NCBI GenBank assembly: GCA_017591395.1
Contig: WEDG01005642.1
Span: forward strand, 1 to 64,000
Origin: Schistocephalus solidus
Taxonomy: Eukaryota > Platyhelminthes > Cestoda > Diphyllobothriidea > Diphyllobothriidae
Direction of reading: 5' to 3'
Length of the DNA stretch: 64,000 nt
Below are positions 1 to 10,300 of the stretch, piece by piece. Each line of letters opens with the position of its first letter. The first letter of the stretch is position 1. Under the pieces are notes generated by a model. It saw nothing but the letters and a program-made list of their open reading frames with translations, was not told where the DNA came from and ran no database searches. The position numbers and the translations under genes were made by a program.

Positions 1-150
1 CATCTGTGTGGTGCTACCCCTAACTAGTACCCCTACACCCCACAGGAAATACACGAGTGTGAACGCACACAATACTGGATACCCCCATCTAGTTTAGAGC
101 ACCAGTTGGGCCGATTACGGTGGTGTGGCCGCTAGGCAGGTCCTAATTAC
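1..150 (-). mobile_element. Fragment of zinc-finger LINE 5' region, antisense
   Basis: The first bases are the reverse complement of the segment near 49,500-49,580. The shared block reads GGTGCTACCCCTAACTAGTA here and is present with one mismatch on the opposite strand there. At 49.5 kb the block lies upstream of a LINE endonuclease, so this is probably the 5' untranslated end of a second, inverted copy that continues off the left edge of the window. No coding sequence is seen in it. Confidence 0.5.
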
Positions 151-2860
151 TTGGAACCACAGCTATTAGTTAGGTCTCAGATATGGGGCTTGACAGTCAG
201 ACTAGATACATCTTTCTACCTTATTTAACCTACGCGATGGACTAATAAATCCCTCTCAACGTGGTATTTTCTTACTTGTACTATGCAACCTACTCGGCGT
301 CACTTATGCTACCACATCGTGCAAGTGAATCACCACCATTGCATTACGGCAGTATATATTCGGCAGTATAAGGTTATACAGCATCCTGGCACATACATCA
401 ATAAAGCTGGTGCGACCGTTCTATCAAAAGTGTAAACCTGTTCACGGCAGGGCGTAGCAGCTGTGTTCAAAAACTGACCTAATTTTAGCCAGCGCATCTG
501 ATCACAAGTTTCTAGTAGCAAAAAAGACCCAGTGGAGGACCAGCTACGAGGAAACTATTGCAACCTCATAAGCTGAAAGACCTTCTTTATTTATGTGCAG
601 TGAGAAACATTTATTTAAATGTACCAATGAGATAAAAATTCGTCCTTTAATTCTGTAGTAGCCCAGGCAAAGGAAGGCCTGCTGCCAGAGCCTCCTCTCT
701 GATATCTGTTTGGACCTGACCATCGTGTACGTCCTTCTATTCGTCTTCGCCCTGGCAGTGATAATTCGCGACATACTTCATAGTTGTCATTCTCAGCGGT
801 TAACAGACTAACTCAAATATGTGGGAAAACGATACGGGAATTTATCAACTAACTCAGAATGAAAAGTAAGGATAAGGGTACAGTGGAATGACTCGTGTCC
901 ATCGGAAATACGCAGATCTTCGATTGTCCTTGTCCTCGGGTATGGTGGAGCTGGATGGGAATGGGAATCTGACCCTTCGACGAATTGCTCTTAAAGAGAG
1001 AAAAAATAAGGAATAGACACGCATATGCCAAGCTATCTTAAAAAAATTAACTTTCGCGTCACCCCTCTTTTAAACAAAACCGTTCCTTCTTTATTCAAAT
1101 CCGCTCGCCACCATAACGTAGCAGCTGAAAACGTTGACGGTAGGATACACAGCATAAAGATAGGCATGGGAATATTTCCTAGGTCAGATGGCGTTGAAAA
1201 AGGTTGTTCAAGCAAATATGTGGAAAAGTTTTTACCTGTTAGGAAATTACTAGGTTTCTTTTACTAGTGTGAATTTCGGACGGCAAAGGCAAAATTGAGG
1301 TGTCGCGCGCGCGACTTGCCTTCGTTTGAAGTCGAGTTCTAGTGGGCCTATTCTGTCCTGCCAGGACCCAACCCTTGGTGCTCATACTCGTTTAAAAACA
1401 GGTTGGCACCCGAAGACAGTCACCTCTGTAATTTTTTAACTGAATACGTTTTCTCTTATTTACCTTATCTGAGATCAATCAATTGATGCTGTCTTTTCCG
1501 CTCATCTTTATGCTTAACTCAGTTATTGCCTGCATTATTTATCATATTCTTTTACTACGCAAAGTATTCTTGTTCTGTTGATGCATGGCATATGTATTAC
1601 GGTACGCCTTTGACGCCTTTTACTACAGTAGAGGCAGCCAAAGGCGTAGTGGAAACCCTACATAAAACAACCAAACCCAACCAAGATTGACTGTTCTCTT
1701 CTCTCCTCGGATTTTTAAAATTTGATGACGCGTTTCCGTCATGTTTATTGAACGCGACGAAGTGCATAGGACAGCTTAGGTAGTTTAGGTTACTTACTGC
1801 CATTCATGTTATTTAATATTTTTCCTCGATGTTGTATGTGTAATAGAGGCACCAGTAGTAATTTTCTAAATTAGTTTGGTAATGTGTCTTCGACATCGTA
1901 TTGCAATGAGGACATGGTTGGCAATGTACATGACATGGCCCACACTTCCGTTTACACGCAGAGATTCTGCACTTAAATCTTTTTATTTGTGAATCTTTGA
2001 AAGTCATCTTGGGAACCAAAAGTGACTCCTGTGAAACCCATTATGGTCTCTGAATAAGATAGATGTTTGAGCGATGTGGGCTTTGGAGTAACTACAGCAA
2101 ACTTGTCAACGGCTTATTTGCATAATGTTAATGCGTCCCAAATCATGTCTTGATTGAATTTCCCCTTCTTAAATTCTGTGTGGATCTCGCTTCTTTGCCT
2201 ATTTTAGATCGAAATTTGAACCACCTTGCAAGTCAATCACTACCTTTAAATGGCAGGTATGTTATTTTTTGAGTCCGCCTCGCAACTCAACGTAGTATTT
2301 GTAAAAACCGCAGGTATGCTTAATTAAGAAAACCTTTGCCACAAATCCCCATATTTGCGCTGGCATCCCCCGTCAAGGATGATTAGCTATGTGCGGCCGT
2401 CGTGTTGAACACAGCTTCATGGAACAACAGATGAAGGGCGAGGACGGGGCAACTTAGAATTTCGTATCAGGTCCAACGATACGTTCGGTGTAAGGCTTAG
2501 GAGTACTTGTCACGACCATGTTTGTGCCTTGTCTAACTGTCTAGGTAATGTCACTTATTTTGCTTCGTCGAATGTCATTCTTTGGTAGTGTATCTTCGGC
2601 AAGGAATTGCCGTGCAACGACCGTCCAACGTTTTTACGAACCGGAAGTAATCGCATGGATCTCCCCCCACGGCAGTCTACACTACGACCGTTAGGTTGCA
2701 TTATATGATAACAGCTTAAATGCCATTGCACATTCTTTGTCACTTTTTTTGCAAAAATCCGGTAAGCTATCCGCAGCAGAACATGCGGAGTGCTCGGGTT
2801 GGTAAGAATGACTGCAGACGACCTTGCTTGCGGACGGCGGTTTCTTACAGAAACAAAGCA
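151..2860. other. Unassigned intergenic DNA
   Basis: Only short open frames occur here, none above about 80 codons, and none resembles a known protein. A short antisense frame at 1,813-2,019 is cysteine-rich but has no recognisable zinc-binding spacing. No RNA gene or repeat family could be recognised. Anciently decayed repeat sequence is the likeliest content. Confidence 0.4.
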
Positions 2861-2869
2861 AAAAGTTTC

Positions 2870-3332
2870 CACACATGTCTAAAATTGGACGAACTGGTAG
2901 GCCCTCCTTGTGGATCTTCCCAGGGATGTGTGTGCCTACTGGTTGGAGGTTTTCGAGGTCACGGTCGTTTATGGCACCCCCTGCGGAGAGTCTTTGTAAT
3001 CAGTCGGTCAGCTGTGCCTCTACTTCATCCGTGCTATCCTTTTCTTCCTCCACTTTCTTGAATTTGGTCTGGTCTGACAGGATGGACTGCATCTTCGTTA
3101 CGTAGTTGGATCTGTTCATTAGAACTACGCCTGTTCCTTTGTCCGGTCTAGTTATTAAGATATCTTTGTTCTCTCGAAGCTGTTTTAACTTCTCCCCTTT
3201 CACTGGGTCAACGGCTGCTAGAAACAGCAGAAGCCACCGCCATCCGGTTGGGAAAGCTGGTCTTGTGCGCACAAAAGAACCTGCTACAAGTTTCGCGCTC
3301 AGCATGGCCAACAACGGCTTAATTACAATCAC
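2870..3332 (-). mobile_element. Penelope-like element RT remnant (copy a)
   Basis: The antisense strand encodes the N-terminal part of a Penelope-like reverse transcriptase. From about 3,210 to 3,000 it shows ITRPDKGTGVVLMNRSNYV, the PDKG block typical of the family. After a frameshift it continues as GAINDRDLENLQPVGTHIP, then KIHKEGLPVRPILDMCG at about 2,880. The usual RLYGLP before KIHK is missing, which suggests a small deletion. Catalytic motifs A to D were not found downstream, so the copy is dead. Its sequence differs from the Penelope remnants at 19.2-20.8 and 60.5-61.4 kb, so it probably belongs to another lineage. Confidence 0.75.
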
Positions 3333-3339
3333 TCTACGC

Positions 3340-4090
3340 CGTCTCCCATACCTCCCCCCCTCCCCGTGTGAACGACTTCACCAAACCCTCACTGACGCTT
3401 AACCAGTTCTCTTATCACCACTCCCCTCCACTATTAACATGACTCACTGATATGACGAGACGAGCATTATTGATAATGTATTAACTTGTACTCCGCTCCC
3501 ATATAAATGTACTGGCCCGATGAGAATTTATCAAAAACATGCGTATGCTCGCCAACTAGTCTTCCGATATCACTTACTTTGAAATGCCGTTTTGAGATCT
3601 GGATTACTGTCAACGTTTGGCCTTGACTTTAAGTTTTGTCCCCGAGACCTTCGCTTTGAAGATCTCTCTCAAATTATTATGTGGCCCTATTCAGTCTTTT
3701 TCTTCTTCACTCAAAATTGTCCTGACCTAATGCGGTGAAAAAAACACTATAGTTCTTTAACCAAGACTCGTATCGACATACGACGCTAGCGAACTTCATG
3801 TTGACTGCGTTGATCTAATTCTCGCAGATCCTAAATTGTCTTTCTTTCAGTCGTTGGGTCCAGTAATTGGTCTTATACGAGCCTGTTAGATTATTTTGGT
3901 ATAAATCACGTAAGACCGACCCGAATAGAAGTATAGCATGTATGATGGCCTCCATTAGCAGAGCTCTTCTGCGCTCTTTTCTCAACTCTTGTTATCACCT
4001 TTCCCTTATCAAATGTACTAATAAGAAATTTTTATTGGTGTTTCCAAACAGTACTTATCCGGTATTATTCCACTACCTTACTTTTCCTGA
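3340..4090. other. Unassigned DNA upstream of RPE
   Basis: An open frame runs in phase into the first recognised RPE exon from an ATG at 3,867, with further ATGs at 3,942 and 3,945. The encoded segment has no counterpart at the N terminus of known RPE proteins. The true first exon, a trans-splice acceptor or the promoter may lie here, but none can be fixed from sequence alone. Confidence 0.3.
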
Positions 4091-4091
4091 A

Positions 4092-4358
4092 GGCTCTTGT
4101 GAGAACCACGCTGTCAATGTCCCCTGCTCTGACCGCGTGTGGATCGGACCTTCAGTGCTCAACGGAGATCTTGCTTCCCTTACTGATCTCTCATTGAAGT
4201 TGCTGGACTCTGGCGCCGACTACCTCCACTTAGACGTCATGGATGGCCATTTTGTGCCCAACATCACGTTTGGCCACCCGGTTGTCTCTTGCCTAACACC
4301 AAAACTCCCACACTCCACCTTCCTCGACCTGCACATGATGGTGTCTGAACCCGAGAAA
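4092..4358 (+). CDS. RPE: RPE exon 1 (left edge uncertain)
   Basis: This exon encodes the first beta strands with the conserved Ser of IGPS and the [12 protein letters not shown] metal site, and ends at SEPEK. The donor is AAA|GTAACC at 4,359. The left edge is a guess at a TTTCCTGAAG acceptor near 4,092; homology begins only at about 4,140. Confidence 0.8.
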
Positions 4359-7300
4359 GTAACCCTTACGGTCTATTTTTACTTGTTTATATTTTTATCA
4401 ATTTCTTTATCTCTTAGCAAAAACTAAAATAGACCCAGCTTCTAGGTCTCACAAGTAGGTCCCGGCGACTACGATCACGTAGTCTTGCTATTGATATGGC
4501 GACACCATCATCCGTCACTGCCGTCATCGTGGAAATCGCGTCATCATAAGCAGCAGCGTACCCACCATGGTCATCGTTGGATTTTTCCCGTTTTTTTCTT
4601 CGTGTCACTAGGGAGATGGTATTTTAAACTCATTTTTCATTTTTCTTCATCGACTTTCAGTGGATTGAGAGTATGAAGGCGGCTGGAGCTACCCAGTACA
4701 CTTTTCATTTGGAAGCAACATCCGATGTGAAAACGTGCATTCATCGCATCCGCGATGCTGATATGAAGGCGAGTCCTCTTCTATGTGACCTAATCATGCT
4801 AAATTATATGCATACTAATCTGATTGGATAGCTAGGTGCATCCTGTGGTTTTATAGATAGCGAAAGGGCAACCATCTAGCAACTTGTAATCAGCTTATAT
4901 CAGGTCAAAAACGTTGGCGGGAGTATGATTGAAATCAGACAAGCTTGAAACAACTGCCCTATCGTTTTCTTGGTCAGCCTCTGACATTGAACTGTTTTGT
5001 TTTATTACGCATAATTATCAAAACAATCCCTTAATGTGTTTTTTTGGTGGTGTTTATCGCGCTGAACCACAGGCATAGTAAAACCCCGAAAAATCTAGCC
5101 CAAACATCACATTCTCTTGTCAAATAATGAATTACCTAAGACCACCGAAAATTCCAGTTGTTTTTTTTTACTGTGAATTCTTAAGGTCCGACAGTCTTTT
5201 CAGTTCTCTTTCAATTTCACAACCATTTCTGTTCCTGCTATCGTTACCACCGTCAAAATCTGTGTCGTTACTGATCGTCCTTCTTTGGTCTTTTTCCAAA
5301 CAGGTTGGCCTTGGCATCAAACCAAAGACCAAGGTGGAGGAGGTCTTTCCTTACGTAGACTTTGTTGATATGATCCTCGTTATGACAGTCGAGCCGGGCT
5401 TCGGTGGCCAATCGTTTATGCAAGACATGTTGCCAAAGGCAAGTGCTCGTTTTAATTTGTCAATTCCTCTTCGCCCGTCGCGAATTATGAAGTCCCCTGC
5501 TGCTCTACAAGTGCAATGCCACTTGCCCGTGAAATTTTTTGCAGTGAAGCAGACTTGCTCTGCTTTTACTTCATGCCACCCACGTTCACGTTCTAATGGC
5601 TAGAAAGGATCCTGACAACAGGAAATTGGTGTGGGTGGAATGTCTAACAAGGCTGTACAACACCTGCGTATGTCACACACGACCTGCCCCTACAGCGGTG
5701 CACGCAGTAAAGGCACTGGATCATCACCGAGACCAGATTAGGGTGCTACAGACGTTATTAGGGATGCTCACCTACAACAACTGCCACCCACAGTGATGTG
5801 GTTGCACACCTTGGCGTCGGATCACGCCGTGCTACCCACCTGTGCCCGATCCCGCCTCCGATCTTTTTGACTTTTTCAAACCGAGTGCAAGTGGGTGAGA
5901 AAGAAAGTGTGGTTGATGTAGTGTGAGTCACCGTCCCTGCGCTCACCATGCAGTGGAGCACACGGCGGACATAATCGGCAGCCACTGTCGAACTGTCAAA
6001 CCGGGCATCACATCTACCAAACCTCACCAAGGGTTTCTGGGGTCTCAGCTTATCACCAGTCTTGCCATGTGTGGCATGAGCCTCCGCCTTATGCATGTAG
6101 CAAAATAGTAGGACAACGATTAGGGACTCACATAGAACCAACACAAATCGAATAACATATCTCCTGAGCCAGTATGGCTCTGTTGTAAACAACTTCCAAA
6201 TTGCCGCCTGAAAACTTGTGGACCATACGCTCTCAGTGTGGTTGGCCAGTCACAACGAATCATAAACAAGGGCTTTAGTACGGTCTTTGAGGCAAAACAG
6301 TATGCAGGAATAAAAAAAGCTAGAAAAGTTAAATGACCAGCTAACGAATGGCTACGTGCGTCCAAACGCCCAGAGGGTGAGTGGGAAAATTTGATTTCCG
6401 GCTAAAGGCGTAGTGCAAAGCGCCTCGACACAGGGCTCGTTTTGGTCCAGGAAAGGAATCTGGGAAAAGTCTCTCCATAAATTCCGACTAAATCACAAAA
6501 TTAATAGTGTTCTGTTGTTACTGTCATCGTTAGTGGGTAATAACACCTTAACCTTCCATCTCTGACGCCGATATCGACCGGCTTCCTCAAGTGGAAATCA
6601 AACTCGACCTGGATCTCCCACCGTCACCTCCAGAAACCTTATGCGCCGTGCAACAATTCTCCAGCTGGAAAGCACCATACTCTGATGCCATGCCAGCTGG
6701 AATCTTAAGGTACGGCGTCCATGAAAGTATGGACCACCTCTGCTGCTCAACATCGTCGTGAAGATTTTTGACCGTATCCTTCTTGCTCGTCTGAACAACC
6801 ATCTAGAGCAGGAACTGCTTCCGGAAGCTCAATTTAGCCTTCTACGACACCGTGGAACAACCGATGTGATTTTCGTCGCTCGCCAGCTACAAGAGAAATG
6901 CCAGGAGATGTGAACCCCCCTTCCTCCACACTACCTTTGTGGATCCGAGGAAAACCTTCAGTGCGGTGAATCACGATAGACTGGAAAATCATGCAGAAAT
7001 TAGGCTGTCCTCAGCGTTCACGCACATAATTCGTAAGCTCCACGACTAGATGATGGCAGGCGTCACGAACAACGGGATGGTCTTCGAATTATTCACAGTG
7101 ACCAACGGAGTGAAGTCCAGGCCCCCACCCTCCTGAGCCTCATGTCCTCTGTTATACTGATGGGTGCCCTCGGATACGCATCGCCTGCAGGACTGATGGG
7201 CACCTCGATAGGCGGCGCATGTAGGCCCTAACGCGTGCGTCTATGACTACAGTCCACGACCTGCTCTTCGCTGACGATGGGTCCTCAACATCGCGACGGA

Positions 7301-10300
7301 AGAGGACATGCAAAGAAATATGGACCTTTTCGGCGCCGGCTGCGCCAACTTTGGGCTGGTCATCAATATGGACAACATGGTGGTCATGCACCAACCACCG
7401 CCCAACACTCTGCCTCAACGTCAATGGCACTTAACTGCAAGCCGTTGATCAACTCACCTACTTATGCAGCATGATTTCTCGCAACACCAAAGCCGATGAC
7501 GAAGTGGCTCGTGTCTCAAAAGCCAGCCAAGCCTTTGACCGACTTCAGCACTTCATGTGAAATCGCTTCGGTCTCCATCTCAACACAAAGCTCAAGATGT
7601 ACAACGCTGTCATCTTGACGGCGCTGTTTTATGCAGCGGAGTCCTGGACGGTTTACAGGAACCAGGCACGGTGACTCAACCACGACCACCTCAACTGTCT
7701 TCGAAAAATCCTAAAGCTGCGGTGGCAGGACAGGATCCCGGATACGGAAGTTCTGGAACGAATTGGAATTCTCAGCATCCATACCATGCTGAGGCACCTA
7801 CAACTACGATGGAGCGGTCATCTCGTGCGAATGGACAACGAGCGACTACCTAAATGCATTTTCGATTAATATGTCGCTGAGTGTACTCGCATACCTGGAG
7901 GCTAAATCCGACGCTACTGGAATAACTTGACTTCCTTGAAGCGCCTACAAATTAACCCACTGAACTGGGGAGATCTTGCTTAAGACTGCTTGATCTAGAA
8001 AAGAACAATAAAGACTGGGTCTTCAATACATGAAGCCAATTTGACTACCGCCGCCAAAGGCAATAGTGAAGCATGTAAGTCTCTGATGCCCACGGTCCGC
8101 AACGCCCGCAGTCAACCCCTCTCAGAATGCCTGCGCTGTCAGAGAACTTTCCGTGCATGATTCGGTCTTGTCGGACATCTCCGGAGCTCATGCATTAACA
8201 ATCTGCCCACTTCAACCGCTGCCTGCTTAATCGCCCCTGTTCCATATCCGTCAGTGCCCATGGCGTCGGCCACCATCGTCACCGGTGACTACCTTCCTAG
8301 TGCTGCGTTGCCATCGAACATTGCCATCCCCATCACCCCTACCACTGCCATCGCGGTGTCAACGGCCACCATCACCTCTCACAGTCCTGTCACCGGTGAG
8401 GACAATCGCGAGGCCCCGTCGACCACTATCCTCACCAGCACCACCAAAAATACTGATGTGAACTCAGTCCCCACCTGTCCTCACCTCACGCATCGGCCTG
8501 ATCAGTCACTTGCGGATTCATCGAACAGAGAATTGTAAACCAGTGCCTAGAGCACCAACACACAGCAAACACCGCCGCCTCCACTGTCTTCGCGGATTCA
8601 CTCACCGCACGGGTCTGTTGGGCTACACGCGCATTCATGACAGCGGGATCCACTGCGATACTGACACACCTGATTGTTCGACCGTCGATTTCGACGAGGT
8701 TCACCGTACGCTCCACAGGAGGGTGGTGCAGGTACGGTAACTTGCGCGTGATTTAGTTTAAAGTGAGAGTGGACTTGCGCTACATCTTCCGCACTCTCCT
8801 CCCCCACCTATGCCCGGTACAAGACAGTGTCAAGAAGACCGGAGATGGGAGAGGGCGTAGGTGGCTAGCGTGGCCGGGGCCCCTAGGCATGCTACCACGC
8901 CACCCCTGCTTGGCATTTTTTATGGGAGCGCAACCCAAATAACGCCTGCCGTGCCCTGATGTGGTCCCCCTGTTGATCCAATGCATCTACCACGTGGCCC
9001 GTTTAGGGGGCACTGACGTACCTAACACGTTATTCGCACTCATCAACACCCCAATCCCTAGCCCTCTCATCAGCTTTGATACCAGTATCGGTAGCACAAC
9101 CTCTCGACCTATCTTGTCCCCATTGCCTCCGCACCTCGAACTCACGTATCAACCTGGTCGGTCACTTTCGAATCCATCGCACAGAAACTGGTGAACTAGC
9201 ACTTGGGGCTCTGACATACAGTCATCGCGTCCGTCTCCACTGCCCACACACATTCACTCACCGCATGTGCATACATGACCACATATGCCTCCACTAAAAT
9301 CTGTGGTAATTCACCGCAGGCCTGCCCACATTACTACACAGTCTCTCTACCAACGTTTGCATCACACATGCACTCTTTCCATCATCAACCTATACCGCAA
9401 GGAAGAAGTTTGTTCTTCGGCTTCTCTCCTCATGCCTTCTCAGCTACATGTGAGACCTTTGCCGCACCCATTACGCTGTACGCAAATCTTGACCAAGTGT
9501 AGGCCATGACCAGGTGTTGTATGATAGGTTGTAGTGACACACAGACCCAGGCTGTTAAAGCTCGGATCCGTGTCGCTGCCCCCCCAGCATCTTTTGCAAA
9601 ATCCTGGCCAAGTGTAGGCCGTGACCAGGTAGTGTATGATGGGCGTAGTGACCAAGGCTGTATGAGCTGGGATCCGTGCCGTGCCGTTGTCAAGGTTTTT
9701 TGTGGATCAGGGCGCGCGATCGCACGCTTAGCCGCAGATTTTGCTGTGCCAGCCGCCTGCTCCCGATCCTGCCTCCGATCTTCTTAACTTTATCTTGACA
9801 TCGGGCACGGGCGGTTGAGGGGAAGAGAGAGAGTGCGATAGGTGCAGCGCAATTCTAATATCATTTTAAACTAACCCACTTGCAAGTCACCGCGTTTGCT
9901 TTCAGCCTGCTGAAGAACGCGTTCGACATAGTCGAACTGGGCGGTTGAACTGTCGGCTAATAATACAGACCTCAAGTGCTAACGAGGAATATATTATCAT
10001 AGGGAAGAGGACACTTTCATTGTCAATTCGATCATCCACAGGACGTCTTTTCTTCCTCTGACCGTTCCAGGTACGCACTCTACGTGATCGGTATCACAAT
10101 CTCAACATTGAAGTCGACGGCGGCGTCGGACCGAAAAATATTCGTGTGTGTCTGAAGGTAAGTTAAGTTCATGTGTTATCTTGTTCGTCAGTGCGATTCT
10201 GACAGCAGCCCAAGCGTCGCGCCGATTTAGCAGTCTGTGGTGCAGAATAAAGTGAAAGTGGGTTCCGAACTTGAAAACACAGATCGGTTGACTGGCCTTC

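Noticed and set aside
1813..2019. Cysteine-rich antisense 68-codon frame as a possible small secreted or zinc-binding protein
   Set aside because: No signal peptide, irregular cysteine spacing, no splice or poly(A) context.
5758..6192. 144-codon antisense frame
   Set aside because: It crosses an R1 copy, begins and ends without splice or homology support, and shows no domain.
8254..8538. Thr/Pro-rich 94-codon frame as a mucin-like gene
   Set aside because: It is the linker between zinc fingers of the LINE.
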